Shown: one piece after another, positions 9,592 through 21,667 of the stretch
Layout: every line of letters starts with the position of its first letter
Numbering within the stretch: the stretch's first letter is position 1
Assembly: GCF_011386835.1 (NCBI RefSeq)
Contig: NC_088805.1
Span: 15,372,836-15,436,835 of the forward strand
Length of the DNA: 64,000 nt
Reading direction: 5' to 3'
DNA from: Chrysemys picta bellii
Taxonomy: Eukaryota > Chordata > Testudines > Emydidae
Translations under genes and position numbers: made by a program
The notes under the pieces: model-generated
Database searches by the model: none
The model's input: the letters and a program-made list of their open reading frames with translations, nothing else
What the model was told of the DNA's origin: nothing

Positions 9592-11835
9592 GGTTGCACA
9601 GGTGGAACTAATTGGAAGTTAGTAACCAGTTCTGCTGCTGGTGCAAAGGCAGTTCTAATGTAATTGTGTCTAGAGGCAGCAGATCTGAGTCCCCAGACCC
9701 ACGGGGAGCAGCTCTCTCCAGGAAGAAGGCGCTGGTTTTACAGCGCTAATCTCCAGCATGGAACCATGTTCTCTGCCACACACAGACACCAAGGGGAAAC
9801 TCGGAGGCGAACAATGGCATGAGTACTGGTCCAGCACTGAGCGCACACACACACACACACACGCCCACACTAATCCATATGTGATGGTCCATACCAATGG
9901 CACCAAATGGGGCCTACTGTGTGATTTCATGATCTGGATGCTCCTGGGGGCTGAAGTTCACCCCTGCTCCCAATGTGACATCACAGGCCAGAATTTCCCA
10001 AGAGCTCAGAGCCCATGTACCCAACAGGCTGAACTCTTCTGAAAATCCAGCCCTACTGTAGGTGATCCAGAAATCAGAGCCATACAGGGAGCCCCTCATG
10101 CCCAAGCAGAGCCCCATTAACATCCATGGGGCTTCTCATAGGCATATGGGTCCATCTGCATGGTTATGAGAGCAGGGCCCGGACCACCCATAGATCATAT
10201 GCTCTTAGTAATCTCCAGTACCGGCCCCAGGCCCTGCAGCCGCTGCCCTTTGAGGTGTAGCGGTGTGGACAGTCATTGCAGAATATGGCTGTGTATTTCA
10301 GTAATAACAGCACATATACCAACGCAGTTCAATACAAGTCCAGAATAGCAGAAGTAGAAAAACACCGAGAGGCTTAAACCAGGGAGAAAATATCCTAGAA
10401 TCTGCTCTAGGGTCTTCTGACCTTTGAAGGTCTGATTCTGAGTCTGTGAGTGAATATTTCTAAGGGGCTGAGATTCTGGTTAGTCCCAATGCGAAGCCCC
10501 TCAATCTGCGAGTAGCCTCATTTACTGCTATGGCCTGACTCATGGTGCTACTCAATCTGAGTAAGGGAGGCAGAATCTGGCCCTAAATCAGACACAAAGA
10601 CAAAACTCCCCTCCAAGGGAGAGGGTCTGACCCCTTATTCGTGCTGAGTCGCACTCTGGGAATAGTGCCCTTGACATTACTAGGGCTACTAGCAGAACAA
10701 GGGCTGTTCCGTGGAAAGCTGGCAGAATTTGGCCCGAGATTAGCATAAGTCATGATGGTCTTTACCCACTCCCGTGTGTGCAAGTCAGGAGCATGGCCTC
10801 ATTCGCACTGTGTGTAGCTACAGCTCGGATTTCTGGCCAGACGTACAATTTCATCTCTGGTCGTCTCTTCCAGGAACAAAGCTTTGACTCTGATCTGGGC
10901 AAACGTGGATCACGGAGGCTACAGATCACATCCAGCAAGCGGGGACAGGCTGACGCAACGTTCCCAACTCAGTCAGAAAGTATCGTCAACGTCAGCTCAG
11001 CCAAGGGGGGTTTCCACCAGCCTCGCGCTAGCAGCTGTGAGCTACACAAATAGCTCCCAAGGTCCTGAGGGCAGCGGGGCTGAAACTCAAAAGTAAATTC
11101 TGTGCACTAAGAATAGCTCCAGCCGGGAGACAAGGACCACAGGACCCAACAGTTAACGGAAAGAGAAGCACCAGGGAAAGAGAAAGAACAGGTGCAGGAC
11201 AGGCAAGACCAACCGGGCAGGGTGGGGCCTCAGACCGCCACTAGGTCCAGCTCATCTCTGGCTCGCAGCAGGTGGCAAGCTGGGGCTCTGAGCTATTTTG
11301 GGAGGGTCAGCTCAAGGTCCGTTGCTTTTGTTCTGCTGACTTGACCCAGCAGGTGTTAACATGTGAATCAAGCAGCCCCTGGTCTGTCACCTTCAGGGGT
11401 TGATCGCTTTTTAACGTAAGCAACGGTTATTTTCTGAGGGCGACATTCCCCCTGTCCAGAAGGCCTTTCATGAAGCCTGCGCACCCCAAGGGCTTAAGCA
11501 GGGCCCAAGAGGTGCCTAGGGCTGGTGGGGCCATTTGCACAGAGGTGAATTTCATCGGGTCTGAGGAAGCCACACAAAGAGGTCAGGAGTCAGGCAGACT
11601 GAGGTGCAGGGAGCCAGGAACACACACTGGTGGCTGTGAGCAGACTGCTAGGTAGGCAAGGAGGCGTCACCTCCTGTCAATGGCATTATTCCCATCCACT
11701 TCTCCCCACTGCAGGTACCTGCGTGCTTGCTATATGGAGATACAACGTGTCCCTCCTTGGCAGGGAGTCTATTCTGCACCAGGGTGACTCGGCCTGCAGC
11801 ACAGCTGCTGCACTGCGAGGCAGCGTTGACGTTTA
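9592..11835. other. Unassigned intergenic sequence with a CA microsatellite
   Basis: A (CA)n tract lies at 9844-9862. GATTCTG/CAGAATCTGGCCC-type foldback fragments lie around 10431-10590. No coding exon was recognised. Confidence 0.5.
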
Positions 11836-12125
11836 GGCCTGGTCTATACTTCGAAGTTTTTCTGGCACAGCCACATCGGTTCGGAGTGTGGGAAAAATCA
11901 CCCCCATAACCGACAGCGCTGGGCCAGCGCAGCCCCTAGTGCAGATGCAGTTACACGGGTAAACAAGTCCTTTTGCCGGCACAGCTTATTTCGAGTGGGG
12001 AACTGGTATAAGCTCTCCCGGCAAACGAGCTCTTTTGCCATTATAAGCTGCATCTCCACAAGGAAGGTTTGTCGCTCTAGCTAGAGCGGCCAACCTCTCC
12101 AGCGCACACAAGGCCGTAGACATTT
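11836..12125. mobile_element. Probable TIR element of the GGCCTGGTCTA(C/T)AC group
   Basis: The left end GGCCTGGTCTATACTTCG matches the 14-base end of the insertion at 37621-37915. The right end is eroded (AAGGCCGTAGACAT) and no target duplication was found, so the right boundary is approximate. Confidence 0.45.
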
Positions 12126-13089
12126 CCATCTCCTGCGTAACCCCCAGCCCAGAGGAACCAGTGGAAATTCTAGGGCCGCGGGGAGAAGACGAGGCAGTCA
12201 TACCTTTCTCCCACTGTCATAAATGCATCAGGGAATGGGCAGGAGTCAAAGTCCCCTTTGATTCTCCTCCTCCTTGTTCCCACGGCAGGCAGAGACTCTT
12301 CTGATCACTTCATAGCAATGTCAAGTTCGTTAACCAACACTTGTCCCCTACGGCAGTCACTGTTAACACTAGACTGGCCAGTGTGCTCCCTTGAAAGGAA
12401 TGCGGGAAATGCCTGGAAAACAAACACAGAGTAAGGGCCCAATTCACCCCTACTGTTACCTCTTACAGCAGGGATGGATTCAGTGCAAAGGGGCCTCCAA
12501 AGAGATGCTGCTCACATGGGCCAGAATCAGCATTTGTGCTCAAACAAGGGCTTCTGTGCAGTTTTCACCTCCAGTCTAGACCACACTGTCATAGACCACT
12601 CAGGAGCTGGTACGGAATGTGGCAACCAGCTTGCTGAGTGGGGTTAGCCAGGGGAACATGTCATGCCACTGCTCCATATTTGCTTTCAAGTCCTGACTAT
12701 CCAAGAGACCTTCTCTCCCCAAGCTCCTCTAAGACAGCTGAAGAGCTCAAATTAAGTGCCCCTATATTAAAAGGGCTTCCGGCAGTGCATTTTCAGGACC
12801 CTCAACTCCAGAACATGCTTCTCCCGTTGGTTCAACAGCGTCCAAACCTGGTGGCCGTCCGTGCACTGCCAATCTGCTAGTACAGAGCTTGGCCTCTCAG
12901 GGTGAAGTTTTGTTTAATTGGGGGCGGGGGGGGGGTTAGTCCTTCAGTTACGTTAACCGGAGTCAACAAATTCCAATCGTGTTAGTTCTTACTGGTTGTC
13001 CACACACCTGAGCTATTATGAAAGGCGAACGGTTTTATTAAATGGGGGAATAAATGAATAAAATCAATGAAATGCCCCCTCTGTTGTCA
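12126..13089. other. Unassigned intergenic sequence
   Basis: Nothing recognised apart from a G run near 12922-12935. Confidence 0.45.
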
Positions 13090-13206
13090 GCTCTTGGGAA
13101 CAGTGACTGTCTTTTGGTTCTGTGTTTGTACAGCGCCTAGCACCATGGGGTCCTGGGCCATGCCTAGCGCTCCGAGGCACTACTGCAGTACAAGTAATAA
13201 ATACAT
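13090..13206 (+). mobile_element. LINE 3' end, CR1/L3-like
   Basis: The segment around TTTGTACAGCGCCTAGCACC and the trailing GTACAAGTAATAAATACA match the 3' end of an old amniote LINE/SINE family. Related antisense and sense copies are at 26410-26535 and 31888-31978. The family name is from memory and not certain. Confidence 0.55.
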
Positions 13207-14842
13207 GTACACAGTGCTCGCTGGCTCGAGCACATGCAGGGGTTTGAATTTGCCAAAGGTAGGCACGTGCAAAGTGCGTGGCTCATTTCTGGAGGCCCCT
13301 TGGGAAGCCTAGTCAGTAATTATTGGGTCACTCAGGAATTCATCATGATAGGTCTGATTCCACGACACTTGTTCCCCCTTTGAGCTGTACCTTGCCCCAG
13401 GATTGGTCCCACTGATTTCAGCAGGACAGCTCGCACGGTGAGGTACCACTTCACAAGAGGAAGGATGGCAAGAAATAGCCTGATATAAACATGTGGTTGT
13501 TTCTCGGGTACAAGTGGCCAACAATATTCTGGAAAACATCCTATTGCAATTGCCTCTCGGCATCCACCCTGGAACGGTCTCAGTGCAAACTGGACAACAC
13601 CACTGCAATGCACGCCCCTGTAATGTTACCCTGAGAAAAACATGAGAGACGCCTTCTCAGGTTGTTTCCTTAGCTCTGTTGGACCTTGGTTTTGTATCAG
13701 GATCTACTAGCCCAGACCCTTGCCGGGGTCCCATTGAGACCCCACACAGAGGAATCAGCGCTAGCTGGTCCTGGTGTAAAATCAATGGCTTCTCGTGTGT
13801 GCGTGTGCACTCCTCTGCTGCTCGATGTGTGAGCTGGCTGTGAAATTAATCCAGACATCACATCAGCATAGGCCGTGTTTGCCCTTCCAGTGAACATGTT
13901 TTCTCTTGCCTCGATTGCAGAGAATAACATTAAAATGCAAACAGGTCTTTTCTCTTACGTTTGAGAAAAAGAAGTTAAATTTATTGGACTAAATCCTCCT
14001 CCTCTCATTCAGACCAGACTCCCACAGCTATCAATGAGTGTTGTCTATCCAGATTGGACCTATCAAATACAGGAAGAGAGAGGATCTTACGTTTTAATGC
14101 TGTCCCCCAGAGTTTTTCCAGGCCAGTGTCTATTATAGATATTAATTTTAACTTATTTCCTATTTTTTAAAGCACAAAGACAAAACAAAGGCTGGTGAAA
14201 AAGGATATAACATACAAGTCAGGGGACTGAAATATAGTCTATACATTGATGTTAGCACCTATTAAAATGCTTTCAAGGACGAACAGGACAATACTTCTGT
14301 GATTAAGATCTGTATTGCAATAGTGAAAAACAGCCCCGCCCCACCTGGCTGTCTGTATGCAGCTGCACTGCTGTAGGGGCGCCCCCATGCTAAACTTAAC
14401 CTCCTCTGGCCTAAATGACCAATCAGAAACTAGAACACGCAAGCCAAAAAACTCCCAAAAAAGGAAGTGAAACCGTCTCCAGTGGCTATTGACATGTGAA
14501 AGAGAGAGAGACAAATACACAAACAAGTCACCATGCAGCCAGCCACAAGTACACGTCTCTTTCATTAGTGATTTGTCCAGAATTAACAGTTTGCAATTTG
14601 CTGAATAAAAAATAAATAAATCGGAGCTTGACCTAAAAGATACAAAGTGTCTGAACAAGCCCTAAAAGAGTGTCCTTTATGGCCCCTGCACAGGGCCCGA
14701 GGGAGGCAAGCAACAGATCTGGTATATGTATTTAACCAAGGGAGGTGAACATCCAAGAGCTAACATGTCATTTGAGGCCTACTTGCCTAGGGTTTCAAGA
14801 GACAAATAACAGGAGCTAGTTCGCTACATCAGTGAACAAGTT
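13207..14842. other. Unassigned intergenic sequence
   Basis: The longest minus-strand frame (14239-14658, 139 codons) is rich in F, S and L, has no recognisable motif and shows no flanking splice signals I could support. No repeat was assigned. Confidence 0.45.
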
Positions 14843-14932
14843 GGGCCAGATCCTTAGCTGGTAGAAATGTGCGCAACTCCCTTCACTTCAATGCAGCTAC
14901 GCCCATTTCACCAGCTGATCTCAGGCCTGTTG
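14843..14932. repeat. Foldback repeat of the GGGCCAGATCC type
   Basis: The left GGGCCAGATCCTTAGCTGGT is an imperfect inverse of the right ACCAGCTGATCTCAGGCC. The centre has CACTTCAATGCAGCTACGCC. A half-copy of the same design is at about 16811-16855. Confidence 0.5.
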
Positions 14933-15010
14933 CTTGACTATGGGGATACTCGTGGTCAGAAATGTGTCCCCGAGGGTGAAATCCACCCTGCTGCTAGAGC
15001 CCCATGAGGC

Positions 15011-15628
15011 GGGTGGGCGCAGAGCAGAGGTGGAAGGCCCGTGGGCTGGGACCCCAGCTGCTCCCTAGGAGTCGGGCTCCAGGTGGGCGCAGCACAGAGG
15101 TGGAAGGCCCGTGGGCTGGGACCCCAGCTGCCCCCTAGGAGTCGGGCTCCAGGTGGGCGCAGCGCAGAGGTGGAAGGCCCGTGGGCTGGGACCCCAGCTG
15201 CCCCCTAGGAGTCGGGCTCCAGGTGGGCGCAGCGCAGAGGTGGAAGGCCCGTGGGCTGGGACCCCAGCTGCTCCCTAGGAGTCGGGCTCCAGGTGGGTGC
15301 AGCGCAGAGGTAGAAAGCCCGTGGGCTGGGACCCCAGCTGCTCCCTAGGAGTCGGGCTCCGGGCGGGCGCAGCACAGAGGTGGAAGGCCCATGGGCTGGG
15401 ACCCAGCTGCTCCCTAGGAGTCAGGCTCCGGGCGGGCGCAGCACAGAGGTGGAAGGCCCATGGGCTGGGACCCAGCTGCTCCCTAGGAGTCAGGCTCTGG
15501 GTGGATTCAGCGCAGAGGTAGAAAGCCCGTGGGCTGGGACCCCAGCTGCTCCCTAGGAGTCGGGCTCTGGGTGGATTCAGCACAGAGGTAGAAAGCCCGT
15601 GGGCTGGGATCCCAGCTGCTCCCCAGTT
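15011..15628. repeat. Minisatellite, about nine copies of a 70-bp unit
   Basis: The phrase TGGGCTGGGACCCCAGCTG recurs with phase 70, 70, 70, 70, 70, 69, 69 and 70 bases (anchors at 15041, 15111, 15181, 15251, 15321, 15391, 15460, 15529, 15599). Units vary at few positions (GGTGGGCGC against GGTGGATTC, GTGGAAGGCC against GTAGAAAGCC). Open frames across it on both strands are by-products of the repeat. Confidence 0.95.
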
Positions 15629-16024
15629 GCATGGGGGTTTGGAGGCACTTGATCTTTGCAATTATCAAACTGAGATAATCTGACTCATTCCTCTTTATTT
15701 GTGTTACAAGAAAATACACGGTTGTGTTCCAGGGGAGACTGCAGTAATTACACCACTGAGTTATCTGAGCAAGTCAGTGCACTGTTATGCCAAAGCAACA
15801 TGGGGTTATCGGTAATCGGACAGTCAATACAATATGCCAGGTGCTCCGTTATTACCGTGATGGGGCCCGTATAGGTACCTAGCTAGCATGAAGGGAAACA
15901 GCAACTACACTGTTCTATTAAGGCACCAAGAAGACACACTACGTGGCCCCCTTGCTCAAGTATCTGAGCGCCACAGACATGTGAGTGAGTTTCTCCTCAC
16001 GACCCCCTCCCCCCCCGGCGTGGG

Positions 16025-16185
16025 GAAGTGCTATTATCCCCACTGTACACATAGGGAAACTAAGGCACATACAGGGGTTCAGGGACTTGCCCTAGGTCCC
16101 ACAGGGAGTCTGTGGCGGAGGGAGGAATTAGACCCACAGCATCCGAGTCCCATGCCAGTGTCTTGACCACTGGACCATCCGGCCC
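16025..16185 (+). mobile_element. MIR-type CORE-SINE remnant
   Basis: The order TATTATCCCCACTGTACA, GGGAAACTAAGGCAC, GACTTGCCCTAGGTCCCAC, GACCACTGGACCATCC follows the MIR core and 3' part as known from amniote genomes. Confidence 0.75.
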
Positions 16186-19100
16186 ATGACGTTTCGTTGT
16201 GTTATGGGACCAAGGACAACATGCTCTGGCCTTGTGGCCGTGCGCTGGTTTTGAGCGCACACGTCTTTTCTGCTGACTAACGTACAGACACAGCCTTTCC
16301 TCCCCTGTCCGGGAGCAGAGGCAGCTCCACAGGCCTGGGGGGATGGGGGGGGCGAAGCATTCTCTGGTGGCTGGGAACTGTGGATACGCAGGTTTTTTAA
16401 TCCCCCAGGTTTCTAGATTTCAAACCCTTTCCTGAAGGGTCAGGCCCGCCCACGGCTCTGAGCTGTCCCATGTCAGTCAGAGTGACCAGTCCCGGGGAAA
16501 ACACACCACCATGGCTGAGTCACTGAGGCGGGAGAGTCCATTCCTGGGCAAACACCCCCAGGGGAAGTCACTTGGGAAGTATCAGTGCCGCAGGCAGCAT
16601 TTCCCTTTATCTTTCTTCCAGCGCTGCCAGATCTGTGGCAAATGGTTCAGCTGAACTTCCCCCTGGCAGATGGAGATTGTGGAACATTTTCAAAGCCTGC
16701 CTTAGGGCCCTCACTCACTTGCCCTTCGGTGAAGCAGCAGCAGCGGAATCGGGATCAAACACAGTGAGCCAGATGCCCGGCTGGCACAAACTCATGCAGC
16801 GTCCCTGGCTTCAATGGAGTTAGGCCGATTTACCCCTGCTGAGGGTCTGGCCCCAGAGCCCCCTGGGTAGTTTGTTCTTCAGAGTCAGGGGAGCTGCACC
16901 CAAGCCGGACAGACACACGCTCGGCATTTCCTGTCAAACAGTGACACGCAGGGTTCCGGTTAGAGCAGTCGCTCCCCTAAGAGATTTATTACTAATCACC
17001 CAGATTCGTTATTTTGCTGCCTGAGGGTGAAGAGTAATTGAAAGGCTTCCAGCCTTAGATCCGAACTTTATTAACTAACCAGAGGGTCCGATCCCGCTAG
17101 GTGCTCCTGTACGCCTCCCGCAAGCAGCTGCCTGCCCTCAGCTCCCAATGCCGGGCAGCCGCTCTCAGGGGAGATCAGCTCAGCGCCGGGCATTTGCCAC
17201 AGCCCGAGCCAGCCTTTGCTCAGGCTAAGAAACCCTGGCTGCATCGGGGGAGGGCTGTAAGCAGTCTGCCAGATATTAAACTCTGAATTGAACTCTGTTT
17301 TTGGTAGAGCTCAGGGCACTAGCTGGAGCAACCCCTCCCCTCTCACAAACCCAAACCTTGGTTCTGTACATGAATTGTCAGCGAAGAGATTTTGACAAGA
17401 GTAGGGCCTGCTCCAGAGTCCCCCGGCATCAATGGGAGTCTCACCATTGACTTCAATGGGCTTTGGATTAGGGCCTTGTTCATAAATGTTCGTTGACCAG
17501 TGTGAGCCGGCTCCTGTAGCTGTATCGTATAACGCCACACCCCGGATCCTGGGGCTAGTCAGGGGCCTTTTTATCCCACAGCATCGAGTAGAGCAGCCCC
17601 AGACTCTCCGCCCCCAAGAGCTGCCAGGCCAAAAACCACTGCAGACAATGAAAAGATCCCCATTTTGGATGGGCCTCGACAGAGCCTTTCAGCCTCCTGG
17701 GCCTTTTACAAACACTATGTTCACTTGAAGTAAAATCCCCTGGAAATCTTTAATGAGACTCTTCAGAGCAGCCCAGTGGCACTGTCCTGGGAATACACAA
17801 CTCAGCATGGTCCCCTTCCATCAAGCCGTGCAGTTCATATGTACCCGGAACTATACAGCACTGAGCCTGCTCAGAATAGCCGTGCTGTGAGGAACCAGCC
17901 CTGCAGCAAACCCCAGCAGAGGCCAAGCCGGTGCATATTGTACAGACAGGGCTGGATTCCTTGTGACGTGAATCCTGAACCATACGGAGCAATGTTTCGG
18001 TTCTCCGTAGCTTTGATTGGAAGATCGGGCATCCTAATTATATGTGCAAACAGTAGTTAGCACCTTAACCCAGTCATCCTTTCCTGTGATACAATACGCC
18101 ACACTGTTATATTAACCCCCTTCGAACATGGGAGCTAGCTGTAATGTGGCAGGAGCACATTTTGGGTACTAACATCTACTGCTCACGGCTTTCTTTTTGC
18201 TTACATCAGACGTTTACTGACAGGTACAACATGGAGAAGTAATAAAAAGAGTTTTTCTTTTTACTTGCTGGAGCAAGTTATTGGTTCTGATCGCTGAGAT
18301 CTGCCTCTTCCACTCAAACACTGTTTTTGGAGGGATAAATCCAGTAGGTGCTGAGGGGAAAATTTGACACAGGACTAGCACAAGGCCTATGCACTTCTTG
18401 AAGACCCCACCTCAGCAAAGCAGTTACATGATTCAAGTTAAGATTTGTTAATCAGAGCTTAAGTCTTCAAAACAGGGTTAAGTGAGCCTTAAGAGAGAGG
18501 TAGGCTTTGTGCTGGCTATTGACTAGGGTAAGGATCGCCCGAGGGGCCTTGGCTCTGTTCTCATGTCAGTGGGAGCTGAGGCCCTCCACACCTTATACCA
18601 TCAGGCCTGACTGCACAGGGAAAACGAGATTAAGTCTACATTGAATTAATTAGTTGCTAAATCCTGAGAAGAAAAATACATTAACTCAGCTGGAAAGTCA
18701 TTTATTTTAGTGTCAGTTTCATTTGGTCTATAAAATAATGAGCAAATTAGACTTGATCCCTGGGATTCATTAACAAACAACTGAGGCTGGCTGAATGTAT
18801 GAGATAAATACAAGGTACAAATGTTCCCAACCTATGTATAAACTGGGAGCTAAACTAAATGGTTTCACAGAGCCTGAAGCAGTGAGCATGTTTTTAATTG
18901 TGCAGTACAATGGAGGAACAGAGAGATGATTACATGAAATAAATATTTTATGTTCATTCCCTTACTCAGAGTAACTGACCAATATAGAACATTTTTGCAG
19001 AAAAAAAAAAGGGTTTTGCATACATGCCTCAAAACTGCAACTGACTAGTTTCTCAGTCGAATAAGCTGAATCTCCTTGCTCACTGAGCGAAACCGCAGGA

Positions 19101-19765
19101 TAAATTATTTGTGAGTAATTATGGAGGTGTGCACCTGTGTACATAAATATATAGAAAAATATGCGCACACACAAATATTTAGATATTGATGCTTTCAGCC
19201 ATACAGAATGTAAACATTGACGTTTGTGAACAAGTTATAAATAATTTTCCATCTGCTGGTAAAGACAACTTGTTATTTCTATGAATCAAATGATATTATC
19301 CAGCTAAGATTTAGAGCATTTACAAGAAATAAAACCTCCTAACATGGTTTCCAGTCTCCGGGAAATTTAGAAAATAGTTGCTTTCTGCTAAGGAAGTCAT
19401 TCTTAAAAGTAAAAGAAGCTAATGTTACTTTTCACAGTGCATACTGTACTAATGGAGAAAGATTTATGTTTTGGTGGATGCTGATAAAAAAAAATCCGGT
19501 GATATAATTTATTTAAGAGAAAGGTTCATTTCTTTTTCAGTCGTACAAACAAGGACAGTTGTGTTTGAATTTAAAACACCTAAAATTGGCTTGAAACTTA
19601 ACTTCAAACATAAAGTTTCCTAACTAGAAAAGGATGGGGTGGGGGGGTTTCCTTCAGAAAACAACTAAAAGTGCATATGGGGTGCGGGGGGGGGGGGGAA
19701 TAAACAGAACGGAGACTGGAGCTTGAGTCTGCTTTTTGCAAAGGGTAATTCATAATGCTTTAATT

Positions 19766-19786
19766 ACACACACACACACACACACA
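19766..19786 (+). repeat. (CA)n microsatellite
   Basis: About ten CA dinucleotides. Confidence 0.95.
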
Positions 19787-20175
19787 GAGCAACGCACGGG
19801 TCCTGCTGCTCATGGCTGTCAGGATCAGCTCCTCATGTATGATTTAGGGAGGCTTTTAGCATTTATTGGTATTTTTTTCTCCTTCACCCTGTAAAGCTCA
19901 AGTGCCCGAGTGCCATGATTCCTGCTGCGCTCAAGGAGGGAGTGAGAAATTAACTCAACGATGTTCTTAAAACTGCCCCCAAGTTACCGAACGTCAAGAT
20001 TCTCTAACGCAGGGTGAGGCCCTGGGAATGACCTGCTAGGGCTAGATGAGTGCTGTGCCTTACTGTTAAAGCCTAGAACCCAGCTCCTCATTGGGAGACC
20101 ACAGGTGCTTCTAGGCTAGTGGTTCTGACCCTGGGTCTGTAATTGCTGCTCTGACCTGACCTCTGCTGCTGCATC

Positions 20176-20193
20176 GGGGGGGGGGGGGGGGGG
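20176..20193 (+). repeat. Poly-G run of about 18
   Basis: This is an uninterrupted G homopolymer followed by GA-rich sequence. It is length-unstable and prone to sequencing error. Confidence 0.9.
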
Positions 20194-20441
20194 AGGAGGA
20201 GAAGAGACCCTTTTATGGCATCTTCCTTGTATCAAAATGGCAGCTGTTTGAAAGCTGCTCGGGAGACTGGGATGCTGGATGGATTCCTCCAGCGCCCTTC
20301 AGGCCCCTTTGAAAGTCCCAGACACCAGGGCCTAGGATTTAACTCTAACAAGCAGTTTGATGGGAAAGGACATTGATCCCGGCTGAACTAAGGGGGCCGG
20401 AGACATAGCCAGCTCCATCAGTATGTTCTTCATAAATATTT

Positions 20442-20551
20442 TGGGCCAAGCCCTGCAAACTTTTGCTCAAGTAAATAATTCTTACTCAGGCAAGCAGCCT
20501 CATTAACGTCCATGGAACTCCTCCCCAGAGTGAGTGTCTGCAGGATTGGGC
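20442..20551. repeat. Foldback repeat of the GGGCC-A/C-TGC type
   Basis: The left GGGCCAAGCCCTGCAAAC is an imperfect inverse of the right CTGCAGGATTGGGCCC. The interior has CTTACTCAGGCAAGCAGCC and a CATTAACGTCCATGGAAC palindrome-like centre. Confidence 0.55.
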
Positions 20552-21667
20552 CCTTTATTTGTTCTTAGTCATCTCCGCTGCACTTACGTGCGTTATTTAT
20601 TCATTCTTTTTATTACGTACTCAATTTCAGACAGTGTTTGAGCCCTACAGCCGGAGCCTAGTATCTAACCAGTGGAATTCCTTACCGGGTGAATTATTAC
20701 TCAGTGTGAGAACGGGGTGCGGGGGGGCTCTGCCCCTGCTTTAGAAATGTATATCTGAGTGTGATCCCCAAAGCATCTTACATCAGTAGAGACTGTGAAT
20801 TACAAACCAGACTAGAACAGAATTCCCCTACTTCTTAACTAGCCTCCATCCCCTGTTGGTGAACAGTTCCACTGAACGTCTGGTTCTCAGATAAATCTCA
20901 CAAGGGCCAGGCACTGTCTGTGTGGCTTAGAGCTGAAAACTGCGAGAGCCAGAAGGAAAACAAGAGAAACACAAATAATGAAGGGGGCCCTTGTCGGCTT
21001 TTGATGAGCATTTCTGCAGTACGGTATTGACAGAGAACCGGCACGCTTGTGGGTCAACTGCAAATCAATGATCATTACAGGCAGAGCAAATGAATTGCTA
21101 GTTCTATGGCTTTATGCTAATAATCTCTAGAGCATGTAACGACAGGGGGACCCACTGTGGAGATTTTCAGCATGTGACTGTAATCTTTGGAGCCACATAT
21201 AAGAAGCACAAAATATCATGGTGTTGTTAACTTAGGCCCCTAGGCAGCAGATCACTTATGCATGTGTGAATTTCTTTGGTGGAAGGGAGTCAGTCTTTGT
21301 GCTTGGGACACCAGAGCAGCAATCCACTAAAAGTTGAACAAGTGGATGTAAGAACATGAGAGTTTGAAAAATGGTCCCCCAGAAGGTGGCCCCAGCAGAG
21401 GGTCTGAGTGTGGGGCCCCCAGCCCCCGAATGACCCCAGCAGTAGAGCTAGAGAAAGAACAGGTTGCTGTGATTTGCAGGCACCGCAACAAAGGCCTATG
21501 TGCCTCATATACCTGCTGTACCAAGTGTTTATAACTATTTTCAATGGAAGCCGAGACTGGTGAGTCCACGGGGTAGCTGTGTGCTATTATCCTGCAGGGA
21601 ATTTCTTGAAGTTTTTCATTGAAGTGTGCATTTAAATAAGATAAAATACTGACATTGGGATCATAGT
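20552..21667. other. Unassigned intergenic sequence
   Basis: No gene or bounded repeat was recognised. Confidence 0.45.

Larger units (their letters stand above)
16186..20441. other. Unassigned intergenic sequence, AT-richer after 18 kb
   Basis: No exon was recognised. 17428-17460 holds two CAATGGG palindromic motifs. 18-20 kb is AT-rich with poly-G interruptions at about 19637-19649 and 19686-19698. I see no gene here. Confidence 0.5.

Noticed and set aside
14239..14658. 139-codon minus-strand frame
   Set aside because: No recognisable family, no repeats of hydrophobic segments consistent with a membrane protein family, AT-rich composition. Treated as chance.
15275..15661. 128-codon minus-strand frame with repeated P-R-E-Q-L-G motifs
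   Set aside because: The repeats are the translated 70-bp minisatellite. The open frame arises because no unit contains a stop in that phase.
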